Source: Humulus lupulus (Eukaryota; Streptophyta; Magnoliopsida; Rosales; Cannabaceae). From it: a stretch of DNA of 64,000 bases. Below, one piece after another: positions 11,497 to 23,496 of the stretch. A model generated the notes under the pieces. It did not search any database and was not told the DNA's origin. It saw only the letters and a list, made by a program, of their open reading frames with translations. The stretch covers positions 130,923,701 through 130,987,700 of the forward strand of contig NC_084795.1 of NCBI RefSeq assembly GCF_963169125.1, written 5' to 3'. The position numbers and the translations under genes are program-made. The stretch's first letter is position 1; each line of letters begins with the position of its first letter.

Positions 11497-12723
11497 TCAC
11501 TGGCGAGCTTCTCTAGTGGGTTGATCGACCCCCTCCTCGGCGTCGGCTGCTCCTCTCGCTCGGAATGATAAAGTAGAGGAGGCGGGAGCAAGTGTAGGAG
11601 GATTGGCAGCTTCTTCTGCAGCCCTTGCTTCGCATCTAGCAAGCTCTTCTGCATGAACCTCCTTGGAGAAAAAATCGAGATTGAGAGGTTTGTTCAGCTT
11701 CCAGACTTGATAGAATTAGTCGAAGCTGGCCTCCTCAAAGCGAATCAAATCAAGCTCTTTTTCTTGTTTCAGCTCTTCATTTTCGCTGATCAGTCTCTCA
11801 TTATCCCGAGCTAACTCTTTGTTCTCGAGGGATAGCTTCTCCAGTTGGGTTGTCAAGGAAGAGTTGTTTTGAGCATGCTATTGATTCTCCTCAGAAAGCT
11901 TCCTGAGAGACTCGTCTCGTTCAGCTACAGTTTTCTCTGCCCACTCCAGCTTGGATTTGGCCTCCACCAGTTGATCGTTGAGCACCTTGATCAACTCCTT
12001 GTAATCTACCGCTCGAAGCTGAGCGTGACCGATGGTGACAAGTGACTGCATGGAAGACAAAAGGTTATTACAAGCAAAAATATTAATAATAAATTGTCTT
12101 AAGATAAAATACCTACCTTCATCAGTTGAGCAAGCCCTCTCCTCAGGACGACTTCAACGCTAAGCCGAGGGTAGGAATCGAAGCTTTGATGCATTGAAGC
12201 GTCATGGTCGATCTCCTCAAGCAATCCCTTTCCTAGGTCACTAGCAGCACGAAGGACCTCACTTGAGCTACCCAGACGAGTAGGGGTTAAGCTCGCAGAG
12301 GGAGGAAGCGAAGAGGGAGTCAGTGGCGGGAGTGTAGTCGGTCCCTCAGGTTGCCTCCCTTGACTAGGCGGTACTACCTTCTGGATCTTCTGCCGGGGCA
12401 TAGAGCCACTTCCATCACCAATTTTTCTCTTTGAAGCAATGCACTCTCTGAACATGTCTGGATCTGCAAAGGAGGAAAACACAAAGTTGTTAGAGATATA
12501 AACATAATGAAATGTGCACGAGTGTATACTACAATTTTGTTACTCTCGAATCACTAAGCTATCAAAAATATTCCTACGTTCACTAGACATGTGTTACCTG
12601 CATTGAGGATCTGATCGAGGAACTCATCCTCGTTGTCCGAGGATGAGCTAAGTTCCCCCTCAACCTGGATAGCCTTTCCTTTCCCAGGCTGAGTGGGAAT
12701 GGTAGATCTGCGCTGAGGTTCGA

Positions 12724-14831
12724 TGTAACACCCTGGATAGCCAGGACTGATACACTGTGTGTTTGTTAAGTGTCAGACTTGCTAGTCAAGTCATTTAAAT
12801 AAAATCGTGATACTAAAACTGTGAAGGAGCTAGGGCTAAAAACGCTTTGGTCTCAAAAGTTACATTTTCATTGCTAAACATTGTTTATTTACACGGGATC
12901 CCAAAAATATCAGTTTAAAGGCCATTTACAAAAGTTACAAGGTTTAAATACATTAACCAGCCATACTAAGGCAAAACGAGCAGTTAGGTAATCCCTGTCC
13001 TGACTCACTCCTCGATCATGGTGATCGAACAGCTGGCTATGCACATATCACCTCGGAGCTCTCCACCCCAGGCTTGGTCCAACTTGCCCTTGCCTTTACC
13101 TGCACCACGTAGCACCCATGAGCCAAGGCCCAGCAAGAAAACACAACAACAACAGAGCATGAACAACTAACAGACAAATCAATTACTCATATTATATCGC
13201 ATAAACTCAGATATATCACCAGTTGGTATAATCAAGTATTTCACATACTAGGCATTTCAGTACATAACACACAATTCACAAACGATAACCAGGGCTAGCG
13301 CTCACAGGCTGCTCCCTCTATTATCCTGTTGTTTCTGGCTCCCAGTGGCCAATTCGCGCCCCGTGCGCTAAAATCATGTACGGTACTCTTAGACCGCTTT
13401 TACATATCCCTTGGCGTAATACCAACATTGACATGATGTAACTCTCGGGAGCACTTAGTCCCATTACAATCATACATCCGGGTGCAGTTTTCTTACCTTT
13501 GAATTCACTGGTTTCCGATGCCACGAAGCCGCGAGCACGGTCCTCTACCCCGAGCCTCTCCAAAGTCCTAATCACAACACAAATAAAATATTCTTTGTCA
13601 CTAATCAATCTAAGGCTACCTCCCCGGAACCAAACCCACACTCTCCGAACCCCCAAAATCCTAAAGCAATACACCGATGACATCCCCCGAACCCTCGGAG
13701 CAAAGGCCTAAACTTGCAAAAATTCATGTCCTGAAATTGGCCTTGAGCCGCGATGCAGCCCTGGTGCGCCGCGGCGCGCCTTCACGAGCCCAGAATTCTG
13801 GGTTTTCTTTCACGTTTTTCCCGAACCCAACTCACTCCAAATCACCCCAAACTCCTTCCTAAGTCTCAAAACCAACTCTAAATCCCTAATAGACCTCACA
13901 GCAACCTAGAAACATCATGCTCAAGCTCATTCACACAATTATTCCCAAAATTCACTCTTGAGTTTCATGCTTAGTAACTCAAACCGGAAAATTAAAAACA
14001 ACTTGAACCCAAACCCAAACCACACTCCAAATCCCCTAATCCTTAACAGAGATAAGCTTAGAAATTACTCAGAAACCTTACCTTGAATGGTGAGTCCAAC
14101 CTCTAGCTTCAAACCTCCTTTCCCTTTGATTACCCAATTCTTAATTCATGCAAAAACCAGCCACCAACTTGTTTCAATTCACACTTATCAACCAAAAACC
14201 AGACTTGAAACTTAAATATTCCATAGCTAAAATCTTACCTCTGAGAATTCTTGGTCTAAGCTTGCTTGACAACTTCAATCACCCCTTGATTCTCCTTCCA
14301 AGAGTTTAAAATTCTGCTTCCCCTTTCTATCTCCCTTTTCCTCTAATTCTAGGTCTCCATAATTCAGCATAAACCTATTTTCCCAAGTGTTATACGTACT
14401 TGTGTTTTTCTTCAGCTCAAACTCACCTATATACTGCCAAAAGACCAATTTAACCCTCCATTAATATCCCTTACTAACTAGACCTCAAGGGCTTACTTGT
14501 CCTTTTCCTAGCTTTACAATTCTACCACTTTCCCAATAAAACTTGTTACTCTCTAAGGTTACTAACAGCCACACAAGTTACCAAATCACTAGTTACCATT
14601 ATCTAGTTTTCTAAGACCGTCTCGGCACGTGCATCACATCGGTATCACCGCACCCACATGGTACGAATCGCGTATCATAATTATCACATAGCATAATTCA
14701 CATAGTCATATAACATGCTTCAACTCATAATCATGCATCTTAATCATAAAAATCACACATAATTCCCATCATGCCCTCCCGGCACACTAATCAAGGCCCT
14801 TAAGCCCTATTAGTGAGTTTGGGTCGTTACA
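12724..14831 (-). mobile_element. Solo LTR B of a TGTAACG-family gypsy element
   Basis: 2108 bp, TGTAACA...CGTTACA, inverted relative to the copy at 15658. Flanking duplications are TTCGA (12719-12723) and TTCGG (14832-14836), one mismatch. The reverse strand has the family landmarks: 'gggctt..tagtgtgcc' near the start, then a 'GGTGCAGGTAAAGG' block (about 13098 forward). There are no internal genes. A chromovirus (Tekay-like) origin is likely from the termini, length and TSD but not proven. It interrupts exon 1 of the antisense gene. Confidence 0.75.
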
Positions 14832-15657
14832 TTCGGGCTCCCTAATGACAAGGTCACCGGGTCTACGAGAGAGCGGAGAAGGTCCAGGAGAAAGCTGATC
14901 GGTCATCAGCTCCGTGCCCGCGTTGGACTGATCAGTCATGTTATTCTCCCCGGTGGTACTTTCCACCGCCATATCTTGGTCACACGGCACCAGGCCCACC
15001 ATCTGAAGGAAGTCCAAAGTGACCAATTTTTTCACATCCTTCTCCCTAAGACTCATGCTAGCCAACTTCTTGGCTCGCTCAAACATTCCCTTAGTAGGCA
15101 ATGGTCGCTCGAATGGACCCGCGCGTGTAAAGGCCAAGTTGTTGGCCTCAATGTCCGATGTAAGGAAGTATTCTTTGTGATACTTCTCGGGGTTCGATTT
15201 GTGAGAGATACCATTGAGATACGTAATCCCCCTATGCCTATGGTAGAAGTGGAAGAAGCCCGAGTTGTTGTGGGAAGGATTGGTCCTAAGGTCAAACAAG
15301 TAGTGCACCTCATGAGGGGTGGGCTCGTCCCAACCATGCAAGAAGTAGAGGATGTACAACGCAGAGAGTGCCTGGATCCCATTCGGTACGATCTGGAATG
15401 GGGAAACATTGAAGTAATCCGCTATAGACCGGAAGTATGGGTGTAGCGGAAGTGTCGCTCCGGCGTGCACATGGTGCCTGGACCAGGCGCAGTATGTTTC
15501 ACCAGGCCTATTGGCTCTTTGATGAGAGCTCGGACATATCACGTTTGCCTCGCTCAAGCCTAAAGCTTCGATGTGTTTTTGGAACAACGCGGGGTTAAGC
15601 TTTGAAGATTCGGAAATGAACCAGGAGGGTTCTTCTTCTCCCTCCTTGCGTGGTTTC

Positions 15658-18113
15658 TGTAACGACCCAAATCCGCTAATAAGGCTTGAGGGCCTTGATT
15701 AGTGTGCCAGGAGGGCATGATGGGATTTATGTGTGATTTTAATGATTTAAATGCATGGTTATGATTTAAAGCATGTTATATGACTATTTGTTTATCTAAG
15801 ATGCATGACTATGTATGTTAGTATGCATGTAGGCCCGGATCGTGTTAGAAGGGCATAATTGTAATTTTGGCCATGTTGGGCATAACTGCATTGATATGTG
15901 ATGATTTTTGAGACCACAGTGGTATGTGGGTGTATCAGTGATTTGTGACTCGAGGCGATCCCAGTGAGCAGGCTAGCGGAAAGTCTTAGCAGGAATTTAT
16001 ACCCGGCTCGGGGCGAGCCTGGGGGTATGAACAGGAATTCAGAGAAATAGATTGAGATTTATTTTGATGATGGGGGATAATTATTTGGTGATTTATCAGG
16101 TATTGGGAAGTAGCGGGAAAATATTAGAGACACTTTAGGATTATCGGGAATTGGGTAAATGACTAAAATGGCCCTACTTGGGAAAAAGGGTTTAGAATTA
16201 ATAGGGAGGGAATTTTGGTCAATTGGCTTTTGAAGATAGAATAAATGAGGCTTTATACACTTAGTGGATTTTGTAGAATAGAGTAAAGGGGCTGAAAAAG
16301 AAAGGAAAAAAAAAGGAAGAAAGAAAAGAGAGAAAACTGATGGGTTTTCTAAGGGATCGGTTTGGGGGTTCTAGCACCTCTTCTCTTCATTTTTCTTGAG
16401 GTCAAGCTCAGTGGGGAGCTAGGATAGGCTGAGCATCGAGAATCTTAAGGTTACACTTGAAGACTTGGCAAGGATTAGCAAGAACATCTGAAACTTGAGG
16501 TAAGTTCTTGAGGATTTCAGTTTTAGGGCTTTACTGGTTTTGAGCTGTGTTTTTGAGCTAAATGGATGGACTTTTGGGGAAAATCAGGTCAAGATTTGAT
16601 GATGATCAAGATAAGGAGGCCTAGGGTTGAATCAAGGTCGAAATTGCATTAATGGTATGATTTCTAAGACTCTATCTTTGTGGTTTACATGAATTTCTGG
16701 TTTAGGGTTGTTCATGGTAGATTTTGAGTTGTTGGGTTGCTTGAGCTTGGGATTGAGTTCTTGGGATGCTTGGGATGAGTGTGAGGTGTGTATAAGTTTG
16801 TTTTTGGGCTTGGGAAAGACTTGGACAAGTTTGGAGTTGAAATGGGAGAAGAAAATCGCAAGAGGCGATTTTTGGTTTTGGCTGCCTGCAACTAGCGCTA
16901 CAGCGCTAGCCTTTGGGCGCTGTAGCGCTAGGCCTTCTTTCTGAGGTGGTGCTGATTCTGCTTGTAGCGCTATAGCGCTCTCTTTTGAGCGCTGTAGCGC
17001 TACCCTGCGCCCAGAATGGGGTTTTTGGGCTATTTGTGAGGGATTTTGACCTAGGGTTCGGGGTTCGACTCCGCCACCTTGTTTTGTGGATCTAGGACTT
17101 CCCGGGGGGCTCGGGATTGGTCCCGAGGCTAGGTTTTCGGACTTGGGGTTCGGTGTTGACTTTGACCTATGTTTGTGCCTAGGTGTGCGCTGTGGCTTGA
17201 GTGGGATCGTGCTCAAGGAGTCAGGTGATTTTAACTATCGAATTGTCAGGTAAGAAAACTATAACACCCGTAGGATAGGGCGTGGGCCCATAGTGTGATT
17301 GTCGGGCATGGCCCTATATTGCATGTTGCATGATGAGATGATTGCCGGGCATGGCCCTATATTGCATTACATGTTAGGGTGTAGACTTAAATGAATTAAT
17401 ATTTATTGGAATGTTGTTGTGTTATGCTATATGTGTGATTATAGTAAATTGAACGGCAAGGGCCGAGAACGGTGTAGGCCGGGTAAGGCAGCGGGGCCGG
17501 AAGTAACACCTAGCACATGGGATGCTATAGTCAGGGCGGGGCCCGGTGGATACATGAGTTATCCTTACGGTGAGAACCGATACCCCAGGGCTTTGGTAAG
17601 GTTTCTGGGGCGGCATGGCCGTGTTTGCTTAGTCTAATGGTTGACTTGTTTTTCTGTGGATTATCTGTTATGATTTACTATATATTTGCATATGTTACGT
17701 TCTGCTTGAGTTTTCTTGCTGGGCTTCGGCTCACGGGTGCTCTGTGTTGCAGGTAAGGGCAATGACTGAGCCAACCAACCATGAGTACGGAGAGCGTGAA
17801 GCGACGCGTACATGTTTGGCCTGCCCGACTGCTTTGGTTGGGGGTTTATTCGAAAATGGCTGTAATAATCTATGATCTTATGATTTCTCAACTGTAACCT
17901 TATTTCAAGATGTAATTAGTTTTCAAACCTTATTTTGGGATCCCAAATGTTTAATAATAGAAGTTTTAATGAAACGACGCATTTTCAAAGATTACAGCCT
18001 TAACTTTTAATTAGTCACACTTTTGTTCCAAAACCTCGGTTAGCGAGTTCATTGCACACTGTTTTGTCTTAAAAACTCACTTAGTAACGGCTCTAAGGAA
18101 GTAGGGCGTTACA
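15658..18113 (+). mobile_element. Solo LTR A of the TGTAACG family
   Basis: 2456 bp, TGTAACGACCC...GGGCGTTACA, with a perfect 5-bp duplication GTTTC (15653-15657 and 18114-18118). It contains a patch of AGCGCTACAGCGCT words (16892-17004) and the conserved 'CACGGGTGCTCTGTGTTGCAGGTAAGG' region near 17735 (AG|GT junction). There are no pol genes. It interrupts the antisense gene at a lysine codon; removing it with one target copy restores the frame. Confidence 0.85.
16892..17004. repeat. AGCGCTACAGCGCT palindromic word patch
   Basis: Four words: CTAGCGCTACAGCGCTAG (16892), GGCGCTGTAGCGCTAGG (16916), AGCGCTATAGCGCT (16966, perfect palindrome) and GAGCGCTGTAGCGCTACC (16987). The patch is GC-rich inside AT-rich LTR sequence. 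Confidence 0.8.
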
Positions 18114-18498
18114 GTTTCTGAACAGCCAAGTCCTGGATCGCGGTAGCAAATTTCTGGGAAGGCTTTTCTGAAGTTGTGGCAGTGCGAGTATGATTGTGCT
18201 TTATCACCTTCTGCACCGCTCTACGGGCAACTTGTGGATCATGTTCCTGAGGAAGTCTGTTGGATTGTTTCACCCTCATCGTCGACTGAGAAACTTGTTG
18301 AAGGAACTGTTCCTCGTGGAGAAGATACAAATCTGAGCGAGGGAGGATCTGCTTGAAGCGGCGAAGGCGGTCCTCTGGAGTACAACCGGTAGACGAGTCT
18401 GGTGAGGAATCACTATTTAGAGGAGTCTCGATTGATTGCGGGACGGATGTATCGGAGTCCGTATGATTGTCACCTCCCCTATAGTCAGAGCGATTCAT

Positions 18499-19946
18499 CT
18501 ACAAAAATTAATAAAACATGGGGAGGTGAGTAACCATACAGAAGAAATTCCCAAGAATAAAATTTATTTTTATACTTAGAAAGATTTGTCTAAGTTATAA
18601 AAATATAACACATAGGAAAAAAATAATCTTAGTGCCCAAGAGTGCCTAAAAAGTACTTGAGGTGTTGGAAGTTATTAAAGTTTATGTAAATGGAAATTTT
18701 TGGGGTTTTCTTATGAAGCTAAATTCCCTCTCCCTATGCGTGTGAGTATGCATGCCAAAAGATTGGGTATGCATTTGCAAGATAGGAAAGAAGGCCGAAG
18801 CCTAGGAGTTTGAGGATGGTCCGATCGGACCATGTTGTTTACTCTAGGAAGTGACCTAGCTTACTGCATTCGATCGAATGCCAAGACACGCTAAATACGC
18901 ATGACCGAGGAGACGTCCAGCCTTGCATCCGTGCGAGCCCAGCACCAAGTCGTCCACGGTATGCCCAATCGGACATGGCGTGACCGAGAGGATGCGCACC
19001 CCACGGTCCAAGTGTCCAGGCGCCTGGTGCGCCTTGTGCCTCAGAGGCTCCTAGCCAGCAGCAGCCCGCTATGTCCGATCGGACATGGGCGTCCAAGGGG
19101 GTTCAAAATGTGGTCCGATCGGACCACATACATGCCTAAAATTTTCTTGACAAAGCCCCCAACTATACATTTTTCCTACCTCAAACCCAAATCGAATGGG
19201 CAAAGCCCTAAAATCCCTATTTTAAACACATTTTTTCATTCACACATACAAAAACAAGATCAAAGCATAGAAATGAAAGGTTTTTCTTATGTTCTTGAAA
19301 ACCCCTTATACTATCAAAAACCCCAAAACCCATACTCATATTCATGTCAAATTAGCCCATTTGTCTTGAAATTCCTATGAAATTAAAGGTAATTTCGGGT
19401 TACCCATGCCACAAACATCATCAAGACAACAAGCTAACACATTGTACAAAGCATTCACAAGAACTTCAAGAACAAGCAAAGCTATGGGGAGTTTCGGCCA
19501 TGGCATGTTTTTCTTAGAAAATTTTTGAAAAATTATAACAATGTAAAGGCATGGAAAAGAATACTTACTCAAGGTTGAAGGACCTTTGGTTTGCTTGAAG
19601 ATTGCTTGAAGATGAAGAGCTCCCCTTGAAGCTTTTGGAATCGGCAAGGAAAGAAAAATCTTGGGGATTTCGGCCAAAAGAGAAGGAAGAAGATGAGAGG
19701 TTTTTGAAGATGTGATTTTTTGCTTGTGTGGAGAAAAGTGTATAAGGTTGGGATATTTAAAGGGAAAAGAGTGGGTTTTTTATTTACTTTTGGACCTTTG
19801 GCCTTCTGGGACTATTTTTCTCTCCACGATCATGGGTGGTTTTTTGCAGTGATCGTGGGTCTGCTGCATGGAGATGAACAGTTATTATTTTTTATAATGA
19901 CGTCAACTGGAGAAAAATTTTATTATGTGAATGTATCATATAATAA
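18499..19946. other. Tat 3' region upstream of the antisense gene
   Basis: No protein-coding gene is supported. The stretch lies 5' of the antisense start codon and 5' of the sense polypurine tract, so it can act as antisense promoter and leader. It has a cluster of perfect palindromes at 18816-19129. Confidence 0.5.
18816..19129. promoter_or_regulatory. Perfect palindrome cluster upstream of the antisense gene
   Basis: ATGGTCCGATCGGACCAT (18816-18833), GCATTCGATCGAATGC (18866-18881) and ATGTCCGATCGGACAT (19071-19086) are perfect palindromes. A 22-bp perfect palindrome centred on GTCCGATCGGAC lies at 19108-19129, and a degenerate copy near 18964. The core is the same as in the LTR array. They lie about 320-630 bp upstream of the antisense ATG. 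Confidence 0.7.
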
Positions 19947-19960
19947 ACTTGGGGGGCAAA
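19947..19960 (+). other. Polypurine tract before the 3' LTR
   Basis: ACTTGGGGGGCAAA sits directly before TGTTATCCC of the 3' LTR, where plus-strand DNA synthesis starts. Confidence 0.75.
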
Positions 19961-21324
19961 TGTTATCCCAAAAATTTGAATAAGATGATTTGGCAATAAA
20001 ATTAACACATGGCATGAGTTAGTTGGATGATCTGGCTTAGCAGTAGCCCAATACATCAGTTAAGAAGTTGAATTGCTTGAGAGATGCATGGTCAAGTCAA
20101 ATACACCCAAGGAGTGTTTGGCTCAGACCTCAGTTTGAAGACCTAATTGATTGGTTCAAACCCAAGTCCAAGGAGCTTAAAGGAGGGGTTTGGATTTTGG
20201 CTCGAGGGATAAAGGCAGGAGATCCGATCGGACCTTAGCTTGGGAGCCTCTCAAGCATTTGGCTCGGATGTGGCCGAGGTAAGAAGGCTAAGGGAAAGAA
20301 GTCCCATGCAAGCCAACGATTGGGACTTAGATTTCAGTCATGGGAAGGCCACATAATGCCCGATCGGACATGGTTGAAGATGCCAAGGGGAGAGATGCCT
20401 CGGACTTGTCCGAGGTGAAATGCTAGGAAGGAAGGCTCGGACCACCTTGGTCCGAGGAGAAGGCCACAAGGTCCGATCGGACCTTGATTGGAGAAGGTAT
20501 GCCTCGGACTTGTCCGAGGTGAAAGGCAAGAGAGAAGGTTGGCTCGGACCACCTTGGTCCGAGGAGAGGGCATGTGAAGGATGGCTCGGACCACCTTGGT
20601 CCGAGGAGAAGGCTACAAGGTCCGATCGGACCTTGATTGAAGGAGGTAGGCTCGGACTTACCCGAGGAGGGAGTCCAAGGGAGTTGGCTCGGACCACCTT
20701 GGTCCGAGGAGAGCCAAGCATGCATGACCTTTTGTCCGAGGAGAGCATGCATATATCACCTTGGTCCACGAAAAGCTTGAAGGAGTAATCAACATGCATG
20801 TGAGACTACGTCAAAATCCCCGGAACGGCTTCAGCAAGAATTGGTCTAAGCACCCGGGAATCTCTCATTCCTCACTCAAATTGAGGAATTAGTTGTATTT
20901 TAAATATTTCTTGTAATATAAATATAAGATGAATAATAAAATATCCCGATCTAAAGGGGATATCAGTTGAGGATCCTAGACCTATAAATAAAGGGTTGGG
21001 AGGATCGTAAGGGGACTTTTGGAAAATTGAGAGTTAACCCGAGTTCTAGAGAGAGAAAGTGGTTTTTTCTGGAGAGAACCCCTCTTTTTGTATTCTGGAA
21101 TATTTGCACTGAAGAAACTCAGTTGACACGGGTTCATCTGATCTTGAGTGTGAATACAGTAATAAAATCTCTAAGTGGATTAGGATATTACCGATCATCG
21201 GGGCTGAACCACTATAAAATCTCGTGTTATTTTCTTTATTAAAACTGTCTGTTGTCGTTTACATTCTCTTGAAGGCTTGTCGTTATTGACGTTCTCACGT
21301 CGTTGGCTAAAAACGCAGTCAACA
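19961..21324 (+). repeat. 3' LTR of the Tat element
   Basis: 1364 bp, same TATA box (20983) and palindromic array as the 5' LTR. It is followed by the ATAGG target duplication (21325-21329). Confidence 0.95.
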
Positions 21325-22006
21325 ATAGGACACAACTTAAAAGTGTTTACCTTCTTCGCCTTAACCAAAAGACCCAAAATCATTCATGAATGGAGACTTT
21401 AAAACTGCTCCAAGCTTCACAATTATTGTTTTAGCATTTCGAGTAGATTCAATCTCAATAACAGAGTCAAGGACAGTTGTAGCAACATCTTAAGCATGAA
21501 CAACTTCAGTCTCCTTGACTTGTTTGACAACATCAGGCATAATAATGGCAACTTCGTTGCAACTTGACGACAACTTTACAACAACACAATAAAAAAAGTA
21601 AGATATGAGAAAACAATAAGTAATCATTAAAGCAACAACACAAAAAATAAAATCTAGAAAATACCACAAACCTTCATTGTGACACAGCCTTTAACCCAGA
21701 CAACACAGGATCATCAACTTCAAGTTGACTTGGCCCTTAGAAAAAAGTTGTCAAAGTCTTTCTCACTAGCAACCTTTAGACAAAAAAACATATAAATAAA
21801 TAAAAGTAAAAACATATAACAAAAAACAATAACTGCAAAACATAAAATAACAACAACAAAAAATACATTTTCAACAACATCATCATTTACTTTTTGACAA
21901 GAGACCTCAACTTCTTTGGCATCTCCAATACTCTTTTCTTAAGACACCACAATATCATCATCATAAAAAAAAAATTTGCCATATTTAACTCCATCAACGT
22001 TACCTC

Positions 22007-22007
<1 letters not shown>

Positions 22008-22063
<56 letters not shown>
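22008..22063. repeat. (CAT)n microsatellite, about 18 units
   Basis: On the minus strand it reads GAT repeats and would code poly-Asp within the acidic linker of Ulp1-like gene 1, just before a GTAACG donor-like site. Confidence 0.85.
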
Positions 22064-23496
22064 GTCTATATCTCCTCCGCATCCTCTAAATCCCCATCAT
22101 CATCAAGCTCATATCTAGATAGAGATCTGTTGTCTTCATTTTTTTTCTCCTACTTTTGTCACAGCAGCATAATGCTACAAAACAACACAAATAAAACAAC
22201 AACAAAAACAATCATAAATAAACACATATACTAAACCAAAGAAATAATAATTGTAATACAAAAATAAAAACAAAGTAGTTGTTCTTGCGTTTCTATAATG
22301 TTATTCTAATGACTAAAAAAATAAGAGAACAAAATGAATACCTTTTCCAAAAAAAAATGCACGGCTATAGACTCAAACATATTCTTCATGTCACATACAA
22401 CAGAAATAACAATTTTGAAATTTAACTCTACAATCTGTAGCCAACACCTTTTGCTGAGCAACAACTTAGGAAAGTTGGCTTTTTATTTCTTCTAAATTAG
22501 TAGAGTCAACAACTTCATGCTCTTACAGGAACAACCAGCATCAGGTGTTGAATTCATCATCTCCAAAATTTACAGAAGTATCACACAGAGACTTCCCTTC
22601 GCCATAATCTTCAAGTGTTTTATAAAAGAAAAAAAAAAGTGTCACCCAAGTTCTTCAATTTAAGCTGCAATAGTTCAACAACACAAGAACGCAAAACATA
22701 CAAAATTTTGAAAACCGTTTTAAAAACAATAATGAATACGTATAAAATAACAAAATTGAAACACAAAAACAACATTGAAAATACATTTTTTTGTGGAATA
22801 TCGGATATATTGGTCCTAAAATCCTTCAAATTTAGAGTTTTTTGAAGAAGTACTCCATTTAAGAATCATTGGTATTGTATCACCTTCTAACACATAATAT
22901 TTCCCCTTGATTAACGGCAACACTCATAAAATTAAATTTGGAAAGCATGGATAAAACCTAAAAGCTTATAATATATCAGCTTCGTACTAATTTTTTGTCA
23001 AAATACCACTATCAATCTTACCCTTCATTGAATCCAAAGTGAAAGAAAATACCTCCATTCCCCAAGAAAACAGATTATTTTGACCACTATCAATAATATC
23101 TAACTCATCCTTAGGAACTTGTTTCTCCTCAAAACTACTCAACAGAAAACATTGAATAAAATACAACACTGCCATTTTTACAGCAAGGTTATCGCTATCA
23201 CCCCGCCTATTACACTTGAATGCATCTTCAACAGATTTTTTGGTATTCTTATCAATACTAGTTAAACAGTTCGGAACCACCTATTGTTTTCTTGATTAAA
23301 ATTCAATACTAATTCTAATTCATTGCCCAGAAACATTGGCCCAAAACTTGTTATCAAAAGGTTGGTTAACCTCCCTTAATGACAAACTATGGGAGAGATG
23401 GAGTTGAAATGTAAAACTAGGATTACCTAAGAAATGACCAAACACAATTTCAGAGAACAACACCTTCTGCTCAGTAGAGAAAATTGTATTAATATT

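Larger units (their letters stand above)
11497..18498 (-). pseudogene. Antisense spliced gene of the Tat element, Transposase_28-like
   Basis: A minus-strand gene opens at ATG 18498 (MNRSDYRGGD..) and ends at TGA 11497-11499. Exon 1 is in three pieces (18498-18114, 15652-14832, 12718-12598), separated only by two solo LTRs. Intron 1 is 12597-12464 (GTAACA..TTTGCAG), exon 2 is 12463-12117, intron 2 is 12116-12046 (GTAGGT..CATGCAG) and exon 3 is 12045-11497. Counting one target copy per insertion, the exons total 2223 nt, exactly 741 codons. All joins keep frame; only exon 3 has stops (after 'LRKLSEENQ' and after 'FEEASFD'). 'TLPLHPYFRSIADYFN' matches the Transposase_28 ('putative gypsy type transposon') domain. 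A long coiled coil follows in exon 3. Extra antisense ORFs are known in plant gypsy elements; the role is unknown. Confidence 0.75.
2892..21324 (+). mobile_element. Full-length Ty3/gypsy Tat-lineage LTR retrotransposon
   Basis: The 18,433-bp element has 1364-bp LTRs starting TGTTATCCC and ending CAACA, and it is flanked by a perfect 5-bp target duplication ATAGG (2887-2891 and 21325-21329). Order on the plus strand is gag, protease, RT, RNase H, a second archaeal-type RNase H, integrase. This order with a second RNase H, and a CX2HX4HX4C gag knuckle, marks the Tat lineage. A long 3' region (10558-19960) has an antisense spliced gene with two inserted solo LTRs. The LTRs differ at only about five positions by eye, yet the coding part has 11 in-frame stops and two frameshifts, so it is recent but not autonomous. 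It interrupts Ulp1-like gene 1. Confidence 0.95.

Noticed and set aside
12724..14831. DNA transposon with TGTAACG terminal inverted repeats
   Set aside because: The TGTAACG/CGTTACA ends are inverted, but the 5-bp target duplications, lengths above 2 kb and shared LTR-like landmarks with copies A, C and D fit solo LTRs better.
14976..15446. 156-codon plus-strand open frame
   Set aside because: It is the shadow of the antisense Transposase_28-like exon, which has a recognisable domain and joins in frame to its other exons.
22987..23280. Independent small gene on the minus strand
   Set aside because: It is part of the DUF1985 exon of Ulp1-like gene 1; the frame continues on both sides.
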